Origin: Chryseobacterium sp. FH1
Lineage (GTDB): Bacteria; Bacteroidota; Bacteroidia; Flavobacteriales; Weeksellaceae
Assembly (NCBI RefSeq): GCF_000735135.1
Contig: NZ_JPLZ01000002.1
Coordinates: 124,001 to 188,000 of the forward strand
Direction of reading: 5' to 3'
DNA length: 64,000 bases
Each line of letters starts with the position of its first letter. The first letter of the stretch is position 1. Both the position numbers and the translations under genes were made by a program. Below, piece after piece: positions 51,817-61,320 of the stretch. The notes under the pieces were generated by a model. It did not search any database, was not told the origin of the DNA, and saw nothing but the letters and a program-made list of their open reading frames with translations.

Positions 51817-53037
51817 ATGTTCGACATCAATCATATTAGAGCCCAATTCCCAATCCTAAACCAAGAAGTCAACGGCAAACCATTAGTTTATCTGGACAAC
51901 GCCGCAACTTCCCAAAAACCACTTTCGGTCATCAAAACTTGGGAACAATATTACGAAACCATCAACGCCAATGTTCACCGTGGCATCCACACGTTGAGTC
52001 AATTAGCAACGGAAGAAATGGAGCTTTCCAGACAGAAAATCCAACGTTTCATCAATGCAAAACACGACTACGAAGTGATTTTCACCAAAGGAACCACGGA
52101 AGGAATCAATCTCGTGGCTTATGCTTTGACCAAACAAATCAAACCAAACGACGAAATCATCATTTCTTATTTGGAACATCATTCCAACATCGTTCCGTGG
52201 CAAATGCTTTGCGAAAGAACCGGCGCAAAACTCCGCGTCATCCCAATGGACGAAAACGGAATCCTCCAAATCGATGTTTTGGACGAATGGCTGAACGAAA
52301 AAACAAAAATCGTTTCTGTAAATCAGGTTTCTAACGCTTTGGGAATCATCAATCCAATCGAAGAAATCATTGAAAAAACAAGAAGACTTTCCAACGCTTA
52401 CGTCTTGATTGACGGCGCACAATCCGCACCACATTTCAAAATCGATGTTCAAAAACTGGATTGTGATTTCTTCGTCTTCTCAGGACACAAAATGTACGCG
52501 CCAATGGGAACGGGAATCCTGTACGGAAAAGAATCTGTGCTTGAAAATCTTCATCCTTTCCATGGCGGTGGCGAAATGATTGCGGTTTGTAGCTTTGAGA
52601 AAACCACTTACGCAGGATTACCTTTCAAATTCGAGGCTGGAACACCCAATGTTGGTGGCAATATTGCGATTGGCTCGGCTGTAGATTTCATTGAAAATAT
52701 CGGTCACGAAAATCTTCAAAACCACGAAAATGACCTTCTAAACTATGCTCAGAAAAAACTTCTTGAATTAGAAGGCATCAAAATCTATGGCGAAAAAGCC
52801 AACAGAACAGGCGTTGTTTCCTTCAATCTGGAAGGCGCAGGAATCGCTTCTGACACAGGAATGATTCTCGACAAACTTGGAATTGCAGTGAGAACCGGAC
52901 ACCATTGTACACAACCGATTATGGATTTCTTCAACATCGCCGGAACTGTGCGTGCAAGTTTTGCAGTTTACAATACTTTGGAAGAGATTGATATTCTAAC
53001 AGAAGGTGTGAAAAAAGCGCAGAGGATGCTGGTCTAA
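51817..53037 (+). CDS. sufS: Cysteine desulfurase SufS
   Basis: 406 residues, class II aminotransferase fold. PLP enzyme that takes sulfur from cysteine for iron-sulfur cluster assembly. The PLP lysine is in FVFSGHKMYAP, and the persulfide cysteine is in VRTGHHCTQPIMDF, the RxGxHC motif of the SufS (group II) type. Other landmarks: YLDNAATSQKP, HRGIHTLSQ, GTTEGINLVA, LEHHSNIVPW. No other suf gene is adjacent in this window, so it stands apart from the usual sufBCD cluster. Copy B of the structured repeat lies in its likely leader. Confidence 0.95.
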   Translation: MFDINHIRAQFPILNQEVNGKPLVYLDNAATSQKPLSVIKTWEQYYETINANVHRGIHTLSQLATEEMELSRQKIQRFINAKHDYEVIFTKGTTEGINLVAYALTKQIKPNDEIIISYLEHHSNIVPWQMLCERTGAKLRVIPMDENGILQIDVLDEWLNEKTKIVSVNQVSNALGIINPIEEIIEKTRRLSNAYVLIDGAQSAPHFKIDVQKLDCDFFVFSGHKMYAPMGTGILYGKESVLENLHPFHGGGEMIAVCSFEKTTYAGLPFKFEAGTPNVGGNIAIGSAVDFIENIGHENLQNHENDLLNYAQKKLLELEGIKIYGEKANRTGVVSFNLEGAGIASDTGMILDKLGIAVRTGHHCTQPIMDFFNIAGTVRASFAVYNTLEEIDILTEGVKKAQRMLV

Positions 53038-53039
53038 AA

Positions 53040-53696
53040 TTAAGTGACGTACGAACTTATCATTTTTATTTTTCGCCATTTTTTATTTTTATATTCATAA
53101 ATAGCAGTTTCGTTACAACACATATTTGTGTAGGAAAAAATAACTCTTTTCTTATCAATTGTAAACAAAGGTTTTTCTATATATGCATATGGTGAAAAAT
53201 TTTTCATTTGTTTACTGCGTTCCAAATTACTTCTGCTACTATGTTGTCTTGCCAATTCAGGATTTATTTTAAGCAATGAATCAATTACTTCTGATTGTCC
53301 TTCATAGAATTTCAAATTTTCCTTTTTAAGAGAATCAGAATTAAAAATCTTTTGTTTAAAGTATTTCTTTTCAAGGAAATAATTCTTTTTATCATTTATT
53401 TGCTTGGCAATAAACTTCAGGTCTTCTTTTGAAATCAAAGAATCAGATATTATTTTATTTAAAATCAATGAGTCTTTTCTAAGCTTATTACCAATACACT
53501 TATACCTAATGAGTAATTTCGATAGATTTTCTTCTTGACTAACTTCCTGATTTGATAAAAAGCTTTGGATGAAAATATTAATATCTTCATTAATAAAAAT
53601 ATCCAATTTATCTAAATTAAGATTTTCTACTGTTTGTTTTTTGGTGCTTTTTCCACAAGAAATGAAAATCAATAAAATGATAGCCAAATATTTCAT
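53040..53696 (-). CDS. Hypothetical lipoprotein
   Basis: 218 residues: lipobox IFISCGK (cysteine about 15), then a mostly helical, charged chain. Little is recognisable. Near the end, FTIDKKRVIFSYTNMCCNETAIYEYKNKKWRKI contains a double cysteine and basic aromatic stretches. The gene is clearly more AT-rich than its neighbours, as if acquired or under weak selection. Its end lies 2 nt from the sufS stop, convergent. No function can be proposed. Confidence 0.6.
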   Translation of the reverse strand: MKYLAIILLIFISCGKSTKKQTVENLNLDKLDIFINEDINIFIQSFLSNQEVSQEENLSKLLIRYKCIGNKLRKDSLILNKIISDSLISKEDLKFIAKQINDKKNYFLEKKYFKQKIFNSDSLKKENLKFYEGQSEVIDSLLKINPELARQHSSRSNLERSKQMKNFSPYAYIEKPLFTIDKKRVIFSYTNMCCNETAIYEYKNKKWRKIKMISSYVT

Positions 53697-53842
53697 TTTA
53701 CATTAGTTTTGATTTAAGAACGAACTGTGACAAATTGTATTGCTTTTCCTATTGGCATATCTCTTGCGAAATTATAGATTCATTCGTAACAGTATTGTTT
53801 TTCCATTAAATTGGAGAAACGATTTTTATATTAATTAAGATT

Positions 53843-53859
53843 AATGACAATATGTCATT
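53843..53859. promoter_or_regulatory. Palindrome just upstream of lon
   Basis: AATGACA-ATA-TGTCATT is a perfect 7-3-7 inverted repeat ending 9 nt before the lon ATG (53869). Its position suggests a regulatory protein site or a leader hairpin affecting lon expression; no regulator can be named. Confidence 0.45.
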
Positions 53860-53868
53860 CAATATACT

Positions 53869-56271
53869 ATGACAGAATTTGAAAATATCAGTTTTGAGGA
53901 AATTCTAGACGAAGGTTTCGGAATCGTGGCAGAAGAAATCAATCTGGACGAGCTCGGCAATCAAGATGCTGACAAAACCCAAACTGTTTTCCCAATTCTC
54001 CCTGTGAGAAATATGGTAATGTTCCCAAAAGTCATTACGCCAATCACGGCTGGAAGGGAAAAATCCAAAAAACTTTTGGAAGATGCTCAAAGAGAAAATA
54101 AACTCGTGGGAATCATTAGCCAAAAAAATCCTAACGAAGAAAACCCGACCGAGCAAGACCTCTACTCTGTTGGGACTTTGGCAAAGATTCTTAAAATCAT
54201 CACCCTTCCAGAAGGTAACATCACAGCGATCACGAGAGGTGTTCAGAGATTCAAAGTGAAAAAATTTGTTTCCAATGAGCCATATTTTTTGGCAGAAATT
54301 ACCAAACAAAAAGATACACAACCCAAAGATAAAGAGGAATTTTCCGCATTGATGGACAACATCAAAGATCTTGCAGAAAAGATCATCAACATCGACCCAA
54401 ACATTCCGAACGCGGCGCAATTTGCGCTTAAAAACATTGATGGTCAAGAAGATCTGTTGAATTTTGTTTCCGCAAATGGAAATTTTTCTTCAGACAAAAA
54501 ACAAAGATTGCTGGACGAAAAAACATTGATCGGACGTGCAAAAAACTTGTACGAATTGATGCACGACGATTTCCGTCATTTGGAACTGAAAAGTCAAATT
54601 CATCAGAAAACCAGCAAGGATCTGGACAAGCAACAGAGAGAATATTTTCTGAATCAGCAAATCCGAACCATCCAGGAAGAATTGGGTGGAGGCGCAGAAT
54701 CTGATGCAGACGAGTTCAGAAAAAAAGCATCCAAATTAAAATGGAATGACGAGGTTGAAAAACACTTCGAAAAAGAATTACAAAGACTTTCCAGACAGCA
54801 TTCCAGCTCGCCGGATTACAATGTTCAGCGTAATTATCTAGACTTTTTCACTGATTTGCCTTGGGAACATTATTCCAAAGACGCCTTCGATTTGAATAAA
54901 GCAGAAAAGCTTTTGGATAAAGAACATTTCGGATTAGAAGATATTAAGAAAAGAATTTTGGAACACATCGCTGTTCTAAAATTGAAAAATGATATGAAGT
55001 CGCCAATCCTTTGTTTGGTTGGTCCTCCAGGTGTTGGGAAAACCTCGCTTGGAAAATCGGTTGCTGATGCACTTGGCAGAAAATATGTGCGTGTTTCTCT
55101 TGGTGGATTGCACGACGAAAGCGAGATCCGCGGACACAGAAAAACCTACATTGGTGCGATGGCGGGAAGAATTCTTCAGTCTATTAAAAAATCGGGAACA
55201 TCAAATCCTGTAATTGTGTTGGATGAGATCGATAAAATTGGACAAGGAATCCACGGCGATCCAAGTTCAGCTTTGCTGGAAGTTCTTGATCCTGAGCAGA
55301 ATAATAATTTCTATGATAATTTCTTAGAACTCGGTTACGATCTTTCGAAAGTGATGTTCATTGCAACAGCCAATTCGCTATCTTCGGTTCAGCGTCCGCT
55401 TTTGGACAGAATGGAGATCATCAGCATTGCAGGCTACACTTTAGAAGAAAAGATTGAAATCGCAAAACGACATTTGGTCAAAAAACAATTGCTCGAAAAT
55501 GGTCTGGATGCGAAACACCTTAGACTTGGAAACTCTGAATTAAGACACATCATAGACGCTCATACTTCTGAAAGTGGCGTGAGAACTTTGGAGAAAAAAA
55601 TTGCAGGAATTGCCCGTTGGGTAGCGCTCCAAATCGCGATGGAGAAAGAATTTGACCCGAAAATTTCTGTTGATAAAGTTGATGAGATCCTTGGTGTTCC
55701 AAGACCTAAAACTTTGGCAGAAATCACAGATGTTCCCGGCGTAGTAACAGGTTTGGCCTGGACAAGTGTTGGTGGCGATATTCTCTTTATTGAAAGTATT
55801 CTATCGAAAGGAAAAGGTGCTTTGACAATGACAGGAAACCTTGGAAATGTGATGAAGGAATCTGCGACCATCGCTTTGGAATTCATCAAAGCGCATTACG
55901 AGCAATTGGGGATTTCTGAAGAAGATATCGAGAAAAAAAACATCCACGTCCACGTCCCGGAAGGCGCCACACCGAAAGATGGACCATCTGCCGGAATTGC
56001 AATGCTGACCTCGATGGTTTCAAGCTATAAAAACAAAAAAGTGAAACCGCATTTGGCAATGACAGGCGAGATTACCTTAAGAGGAAAGGTTCTTCCTGTT
56101 GGTGGAATCAAAGAAAAATTACTTGCTGCAACCAGAGCCGGAATCAAAGAAGTCATTCTTTGCGAAGCGAACAAAAAAGATGTGGAGGAAATTAAAAAAG
56201 ATTATCTTAAACATCTGAAAGTCAATTATGTGAATAATATGAGCGAAGTAGTTGAGATTGCTTTGAAGTAA
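53869..56271 (+). CDS. lon: ATP-dependent protease Lon
   Basis: 800 residues, LonA type. N-terminal substrate domain (FPILPVRNMVMFPKV, from about 41), helical part with NQQIRTIQEELG, AAA+ module with Walker A GPPGVGKT (385-392) and VIVLDEIDK, sensor residues, and the C-terminal protease domain with the Ser-Lys dyad (GPSAGIAMLTSMVS and the lysine in RGKVLPVGGIKEKLLAATRAG). It degrades damaged and regulatory proteins in the cytoplasm. Single-gene unit with a palindrome at its start and a terminator after it. Confidence 0.98.
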   Translation: MTEFENISFEEILDEGFGIVAEEINLDELGNQDADKTQTVFPILPVRNMVMFPKVITPITAGREKSKKLLEDAQRENKLVGIISQKNPNEENPTEQDLYSVGTLAKILKIITLPEGNITAITRGVQRFKVKKFVSNEPYFLAEITKQKDTQPKDKEEFSALMDNIKDLAEKIINIDPNIPNAAQFALKNIDGQEDLLNFVSANGNFSSDKKQRLLDEKTLIGRAKNLYELMHDDFRHLELKSQIHQKTSKDLDKQQREYFLNQQIRTIQEELGGGAESDADEFRKKASKLKWNDEVEKHFEKELQRLSRQHSSSPDYNVQRNYLDFFTDLPWEHYSKDAFDLNKAEKLLDKEHFGLEDIKKRILEHIAVLKLKNDMKSPILCLVGPPGVGKTSLGKSVADALGRKYVRVSLGGLHDESEIRGHRKTYIGAMAGRILQSIKKSGTSNPVIVLDEIDKIGQGIHGDPSSALLEVLDPEQNNNFYDNFLELGYDLSKVMFIATANSLSSVQRPLLDRMEIISIAGYTLEEKIEIAKRHLVKKQLLENGLDAKHLRLGNSELRHIIDAHTSESGVRTLEKKIAGIARWVALQIAMEKEFDPKISVDKVDEILGVPRPKTLAEITDVPGVVTGLAWTSVGGDILFIESILSKGKGALTMTGNLGNVMKESATIALEFIKAHYEQLGISEEDIEKKNIHVHVPEGATPKDGPSAGIAMLTSMVSSYKNKKVKPHLAMTGEITLRGKVLPVGGIKEKLLAATRAGIKEVILCEANKKDVEEIKKDYLKHLKVNYVNNMSEVVEIALK

Positions 56272-56300
56272 GTATAATTAAGATAATGCTCAAAATAAAC

Positions 56301-56336
56301 ATCCGTTCGGGAAATTTCTCGGACGGATTTTTATTT
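56301..56336 (+). terminator. lon terminator
   Basis: An 11-bp stem (56301-56311 with 56318-56328, two G-T pairs), 6-nt loop and T-rich tail. Confidence 0.85.
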
Positions 56337-56384
56337 TAGACTTCAATTCATATTTTTATTAAATTCGTTGATTATAACCATTTT

Positions 56385-58127
56385 ATGAAAAAAAATTACT
56401 CTGGATTTTTATTTTGTTTATTTGCTTTAAACCTTTTTAATGCTCAGGAAATACTTCCAAAAGGTTTAACAGTTGAAGAAAAGCTTCTTCTTCCTCATTA
56501 TAAATTTTCTGAAGGCAGAAGAACGCCTGCTCCCGCAACGCCTGTCAGAACTGCAGCGCAATGGGAAGAAGTGGAATATCTGGTGATCCGATGGACTTCA
56601 TAATACCAGAATGTTCAAAGACAAATCGTGCAGGCGGCAGTGAAAGAATGTAAAGTTTTGATTGCGACCACTTCCGAAGCTTCCGTTCGTACCTACTTGA
56701 CAAATAACGGTGTTGATTTAACGAATGTTAGATTTTTAAACGCCAACACAAACAGTATCTGGATTCGGGATTATGCTGCCAATACAGTTTATTCTAATGA
56801 TGTTGGGGAACGCGCTTTGGTAGATTGGATTTATAATCGTCCACGTCCGTTGGACAATACTTTGCCAACAAGTCACGCCGCCTACGCTGGTGTTCAGCTT
56901 TATGTGACGGATACTTCGCCGAATGATTTGGTAAACACCGGAGGAAATTTTATGTCAGACGGAATGGGAAATGCTTTTGCTTCAAAACTGATTCTTGATG
57001 AAAATAAAGCAGGAAATTCCTACAACGTCAGTGCAAAAACTGAAGCACAAGTTGACAAAATTCTCAAAGATTATATGGGAATCAATTCTTATCGTAAAAT
57101 GACTGTTTTGCCTTACGACGAGATTCACCACATCGATATGCACATGAAACTTTTGGATGAAGAGACGATTCTAGTAAGCCAATATCCAGAAGGTATTGCG
57201 GATGGGCCTCAAATCAAACAAAACATCGATTATATTAAGAATACATTCAAAACACCGTTTGGAAATGATTATGACATCAAATGGATTCCTGCTCCGGCAA
57301 GCACAACTGGTGCTTATCCTAATACTGGTGGTGCTTACAGAACTTACACCAATGCTGTCATCATCAACAAAACTATTTTGGTTCCAACTTATCGTCCGGA
57401 AGTTGACGAGCCTGCTCTTAATCTTTATAAACAACTAATGCCAGGCTACACAGTTGTAGGAATTGACGTAGATAATGCGGGCGAGGATTTGATCAGCTTG
57501 AGTGGCGCCATTCATTGTATTACGCATACGATTGGTGTGGCTGACCCGCTTTGGATTACACATTCCAAACTCAAGAATGCTACCAGTTTTACAGTTCCAA
57601 TCGAAGCACAGATCAAACATAATTCTGGGATTTTCACAGCCAAAGTTTTTTGGAGAGAATCTGGCGATATTGGTTTTCAGGAAACAAGTATGACGAATTC
57701 TGGTGATAATAAATGGGTTGCAAATCTTTCGTTACCGTCAACTTCAAAGCAAATCGATTATTACATTTGGGCTCAGGCCAACTCTGGAAAATCTATTGCA
57801 AGACCGATTGTAGCGCCTGATGGCTTTTGGACTTTTGATGTTTCTGCACTTTCCGTGGACGAATTAGCATTTAAAAATATAGAAGGGCCTTTCCCTAATC
57901 CAGCTGAGAATAAGGTTCAGTTCAATCTTAAAAATATTTCAGGAGACATTAATATTTCAATTCATAATGTTATAGGACATAAATTATCAGAACAAAAAAT
58001 CAATAGCACAAATGGAATAATTTCACTTGATTTGAATCCAAAATGGAGTGGTGTTCTATTAATTTCATTTGAGGGAAAATTTGGAAAAGTGACCAAGAAA
58101 TTAATAAAAAAATCAGACTTGAATTAA
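56385..58127 (+). pseudogene. Secreted peptidylarginine/agmatine-deiminase-type protein with T9SS tail, interrupted by an in-frame TAA
   Basis: One frame runs from the ATG at 56385 to the stop at 58127 and is broken only by TAA at 56601-56603 (codon 73); both parts are in the same frame. Part 1 (72 residues) has a signal peptide (NLFNAQ) and the start of the deiminase domain (AAQWEEVEYLVIRWTS). Part 2 continues YQNVQRQIVQAAVKE and carries the guanidino-deiminase catalytic residues: D in IWIRDYA (codon 129), H-x-D in HHIDMHMK (249-251), and the nucleophile Cys in GAIHCITHTIG (codon 378). The C-terminus is a T9SS type A signal (GPFPNPAENKVQFNL onward). The overall plan is that of Porphyromonas peptidylarginine deiminase. 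A later GTG at 56628 could start part 2, but it would lack a signal peptide. Whether the stop is real, a sequencing error or is read through is open. Confidence 0.8.
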
Positions 58128-58148
58128 TACTTTGATTTAATAACATAA

Positions 58149-58156
58149 TATTTTTG
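58149..58156 (+). promoter_or_regulatory. -7 element upstream of the small two-helix protein
   Basis: TATTTTTG matches TAnnTTTG, 22 nt before the ATG at 58179. -33 box not clear. Confidence 0.4.
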
Positions 58157-58178
58157 TCATCAGATAAAATTAGCAATT

Positions 58179-58388
58179 ATGGGAATTACTGCGCTATTTT
58201 TAATTTTACTAATTGTCCTGATATTCTTGGTTTCAAACATTCCCAGACTTTCATTAGGCAAAAAAATACTGATTGTGATTTCTGTCCTGCTGCTGTGTTT
58301 TGCCATATTAGCTTTACTTTTCGCAACACAGTTTGATGGTGGCAGAAGACCATTATTAGAGAATGAAGCAATCGAAAGAGATAAGTAA
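58179..58388 (+). CDS. Small two-helix membrane protein
   Basis: 69 residues with two hydrophobic helices (about 3-20, LFLILLIVLIFLVS, and 29-49, ILIVISVLLLCFAILALLF) and a hydrophilic, basic/acidic tail (DGGRRPLLENEAIERDK) on the far side. No cleavable signal motif and no family that I recognise. It is 18 nt upstream of the DoxX-type gene, which suggests a shared transcript. Such small membrane proteins are often accessory to a neighbouring membrane protein, but that is only a guess. Confidence 0.65.
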   Translation: MGITALFLILLIVLIFLVSNIPRLSLGKKILIVISVLLLCFAILALLFATQFDGGRRPLLENEAIERDK

Positions 58389-58406
58389 CAATTAAAATTA
58401 TATACT

Positions 58407-58778
58407 ATGAATTACGTTAAGTTTATCGTGTGTCTCCTTTTCGGATTAATGTTTATTAATGCCGGACTGGACAAGTTCTTTCATTATATGCCAATGCCGG
58501 AACTAACTGAATCTATGAAAAAATCATTCGCTGCTTTTGAAGAATTGAGTTGGATAATGCCATTGGTTGGTGCAGTGGAAATAATTGGAGGCGCTTTATT
58601 TATCTTTCCAAAAACGAGAGCTTTGGGCGCTATTGTAATTTTACCAATCATGGTAGGGATTGTACTTCACAATTTCACCAAAGCACCAGAAGGAATTGTA
58701 ATTGCAGTGGTTTTCGTCGCAATTAATCTCTGGATTTTAATTGATAACCGCAAAAAATATGAAGCTTTGATTAGTTAA
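58407..58778 (+). CDS. DoxX-type membrane protein
   Basis: 123 residues with four hydrophobic helices (about 5-22, 47-66, 71-88, 94-113). The pattern FGLMFINAGLDKF (start), LVGAVEIIGGALFIFPKTRALGAIVILPIMVGI in the middle and a short charged C-terminus is that of DoxX-like quinol-oxidase-subunit/membrane proteins, a large family with few assigned functions. Its stop is 4 bp from a perfect palindromic terminator. Cotranscribed with the small two-helix protein. Confidence 0.85.
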   Translation: MNYVKFIVCLLFGLMFINAGLDKFFHYMPMPELTESMKKSFAAFEELSWIMPLVGAVEIIGGALFIFPKTRALGAIVILPIMVGIVLHNFTKAPEGIVIAVVFVAINLWILIDNRKKYEALIS

Positions 58779-58781
58779 AAG

Positions 58782-58813
58782 AATAAAGGAAATCAAATTT
58801 GATTTCCTTTATT
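58782..58813. terminator. Bidirectional palindromic terminator
   Basis: A perfect 16-bp inverted repeat (58782-58797 with 58798-58813) without a spacer, between the convergent DoxX and alpha/beta-hydrolase genes. Confidence 0.85.
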
Positions 58814-58815
58814 AA

Positions 58816-59610
58816 CTATAATGAGTTGATTGCTTTGAGAATCCTATCCCTATCAACAACCATTGCTTGGATATGTTCTCCAGAAAATTCGATGAATTGT
58901 TTTGGTTCCGATGCGTTGTCATAAACCAATTGTCCCTGCTCAAAAGGAATCGTCGAGTCACCTTTGCTGTAGATGAACAATTTCGGAAGGTCTCTAAGTG
59001 CTTTCACATCTTCTTTTGCTGAGTAAGGTGAAATTAGCATACTAGAAATCATTTCTTTGTACTGAGGCGCAAAATGAATCGCAATATCCGTGAACGAAGA
59101 CATTCCGCCATCGATGATCAAACCTGAGATTTTAGACTGATTCTCCTTAGCCAAATGTGTTGCAATCTGAGAACCTAAAGAAGCGCCGTAAAGATAGATT
59201 TTCGTATCCCGGATATCTTTTCTGCGTAGTAAATAATTGAACATTTTTTGCCCGTCTTCTGCCACATTTAAGTGGGTTGGTTTTCCAGTGGATTTTCCAT
59301 AACCTCGGAAATCGATCATTACAACTTGAAGCCCATTTTCAACCAATGGTTTTGTGATGTACTGATAAGTTGTAATGTTTCCCCCAGCGCCGTGAAAAAA
59401 GAAAACTGTTTTCTTGATAGACTTCGATTCAGGTTTCAAAACGACTGCTGTGATGGTGTCACTATCGATAGGAAAACTAATTTTCTCAATGTTTTTAAAT
59501 TCCAAAGGTTTCATTTCTTTGTTCGGCTGGTAGAATTTGTCATCCATCTGAGCTTTGGAGAAAATAGATAGTAAAATGAGGAACAAAGAGAAGAATAATG
59601 ATGTTTTCAT
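58816..59610 (-). CDS. Secreted alpha/beta hydrolase
   Basis: 264 residues. Signal peptide (about 1-21, ending FSKAQ). Oxyanion segment FFHGAGGN (71-78), nucleophile Ser144 in the GASLG elbow, then an acidic residue in YSKGDSTIPF (about 219) and the histidine in FSGEHIQA (about 246). DFRGYGKSTGK after strand 4 is typical of the BD-FAE/lysophospholipase-like hydrolases. The substrate is unknown; export suggests a nutrient or lipid esterase. Single gene between terminators. Confidence 0.88.
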   Translation of the reverse strand: MKTSLFFSLFLILLSIFSKAQMDDKFYQPNKEMKPLEFKNIEKISFPIDSDTITAVVLKPESKSIKKTVFFFHGAGGNITTYQYITKPLVENGLQVVMIDFRGYGKSTGKPTHLNVAEDGQKMFNYLLRRKDIRDTKIYLYGASLGSQIATHLAKENQSKISGLIIDGGMSSFTDIAIHFAPQYKEMISSMLISPYSAKEDVKALRDLPKLFIYSKGDSTIPFEQGQLVYDNASEPKQFIEFSGEHIQAMVVDRDRILKAINSL

Positions 59611-59722
59611 AAGTTTGATTTTTAATTATGATTCAAATTTAGAACGCCAAATCTTCATTATGAAAAACATTAGACCGAATGGTAATTATTGTCGACCAAA
59701 CCGTCAATTCTCAGGATTAAAC

Positions 59723-59752
59723 AAAAAAAGAGACTTATAAATAAGCCTCTTT
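59723..59752 (-). terminator. psd terminator
   Basis: Stem 59727-59738 with 59741-59752 (one A-C mismatch) and a run of Ts on the minus strand after the psd stop. Confidence 0.75.
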
Positions 59753-59775
59753 AAAATTTTATATTAATGTAAAAA

Positions 59776-60429
59776 TTAATCTCTCATTCTTGCAATGACA
59801 TCAATCCCTCCTTTTGTCTTGTCGCCGATTTTGCAAAGGATTTCTGTGTCCAGCGGTAGGAAAACATCCATTCTGGAACCGAACTTAATAAATCCAAATT
59901 CGTGACCAGCTTTCGCTTCGTCCTGAACATTACAATAGAAAACAATCCTTCTTGCCACATAACCTGCAATTTGACGGAAAACCACTTGATGATTCGTCAA
60001 ACTTTTCACAGCAACCGTCGTTCTTTCGTTTTCAGTTGAAGATTTCTCGTGCCAAGCCACCAAATATTTTCCTGGATGGTATTTTTTATAAATCACATCG
60101 CCACTTACAGGATAACGGCAAATATGAACATTAAGCGGTGACATAAATATCGAAACCTGAATACATTTGTCTTTGATGAATTCATCCTCAACGACTTCCT
60201 TTATCATTACCACTTTTCCGTCAACCGGCGCAACCACATTTTCTGTATGATCCAAAATTGCTCTCGTAGGAACGCGGAAAAACCAGAAAACCAATCCCAA
60301 CATTATCAACAATGGAATCAGGATTACCAATGCCCACATATGCAGATAATAAATTGAAATCGTGCCAATAAACGCAATGAAAAGTATTGCGACAACCAAG
60401 GTTCCTTTTGATTCTTTATGTAATTTCAT
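59776..60429 (-). CDS. psd: Phosphatidylserine decarboxylase
   Basis: 217 residues, the short bacterial type. Converts phosphatidylserine to phosphatidylethanolamine. Two N-terminal membrane segments (VVAILFIAFIGTISIYYLHMWALVILIPLLIMLGLVFWFF) anchor it. APVDGK (67-72) and the self-processing G184-S185 site (FGSRMD) that yields the pyruvoyl group are present, as is NVH in the catalytic region. It follows cdsA by 6 nt on the minus strand: phosphatidate to CDP-diacylglycerol to phosphatidylethanolamine within one transcript (the serine-condensing enzyme lies elsewhere). Confidence 0.95.
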   Translation of the reverse strand: MKLHKESKGTLVVAILFIAFIGTISIYYLHMWALVILIPLLIMLGLVFWFFRVPTRAILDHTENVVAPVDGKVVMIKEVVEDEFIKDKCIQVSIFMSPLNVHICRYPVSGDVIYKKYHPGKYLVAWHEKSSTENERTTVAVKSLTNHQVVFRQIAGYVARRIVFYCNVQDEAKAGHEFGFIKFGSRMDVFLPLDTEILCKIGDKTKGGIDVIARMRD

Positions 60430-60435
60430 AGTTTC

Positions 60436-61311
60436 TTATACTAGTTTTTCTAAAATAAAATATAAATAAACAACCGGCACGCAGATGATAAAACTGTCCA
60501 GTCTATCCAAAACGCCACCGTGACCCGGAATGATATTTCCACTGTCTTTAACTGCAAAACTACGTTTTAACTGACTTTCTACCAAATCTCCCAACGGAGC
60601 GAAGACTGAAACCAGGAATCCAACCATCATCCAGTTGCCTCTGAGCTCTGGAAAGTATTGCTCTACGAAGAATCCCAAAATCAATGTGAGAACTACACCT
60701 CCTGCAAATCCTTCCCAGGTTTTCTTCGGAGAAATCCTCGGTGCCATCTTGTGTTTTCCAAAGAATTTCCCTGTGAGATAGGCAAAAGTATCACTGCTCC
60801 AAATCAAAACGAAAAGCATAAAAATCTCCAAAGTGAAAGTTTTGCTTGGGTCCAGCGTGCTGAATTTCGGTAAGCCTAATGAAAATGCAAAAGGTAAAGT
60901 GACGTAAACGACCGTGAAAATAAGTTTTCCATTTTCGAAGTAAAGTTCTCGCGAATATTTGAAAAGGGTGACCACAGCAATCGGAATCAAGGCCAAAGCC
61001 AATATCTCGCTGAAATTAAAGTCAAAGAAAAAACCGTGGTAAAAAAATCGTTTTGTAAATCGGTAATAGATAATGGCGGCGATCGGGAAAACCAGCCATT
61101 TGTAAATGCTGTTGTCAAACTTCATTAGCCTGATACATTCGTACAATCCGACAACAAGGAACAATGTAATCAATCCGTAAAAAAGATACTGCTGTTGTAC
61201 TTGTGGCAGGAAACTGCTAAAGAGATTTTCGCCAAGTGGCGTGGTGCAAATAGCAATTACGAGAACATAAATGACTCCGGAAATTGTACGCTGAATGAAA
61301 TTTTTATCCAA
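60436..61311 (-). CDS. cdsA: Phosphatidate cytidylyltransferase
   Basis: 291 residues, eight or so membrane helices. It forms CDP-diacylglycerol from CTP and phosphatidate. The signature is complete: SDTFAYLTGKFFGKHKMAPRISPKKTWEGFAGG-type segment and the C-terminal DSGNIIPGHGGVLDRLDSF motif with its conserved acidic residues. It lies between the LUD gene and psd with gaps of 9 and 6 nt, so the three are cotranscribed. It supplies the precursor for all phospholipid head groups. Confidence 0.97.
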   Translation of the reverse strand: MDKNFIQRTISGVIYVLVIAICTTPLGENLFSSFLPQVQQQYLFYGLITLFLVVGLYECIRLMKFDNSIYKWLVFPIAAIIYYRFTKRFFYHGFFFDFNFSEILALALIPIAVVTLFKYSRELYFENGKLIFTVVYVTLPFAFSLGLPKFSTLDPSKTFTLEIFMLFVLIWSSDTFAYLTGKFFGKHKMAPRISPKKTWEGFAGGVVLTLILGFFVEQYFPELRGNWMMVGFLVSVFAPLGDLVESQLKRSFAVKDSGNIIPGHGGVLDRLDSFIICVPVVYLYFILEKLV

Positions 61312-61320
61312 AACTGAAAT

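Noticed and set aside
53905-54447. 180-codon open frame antisense to lon
   Set aside because: Overlaps an intact lon domain; composition (Phe, Cys, Asn rich) is that of antisense translation.
56628-58127. Separate gene starting at GTG 56628
   Set aside because: Same frame as the upstream fragment, lacks a signal peptide although it ends in a T9SS tail, and loses part of the deiminase fold.
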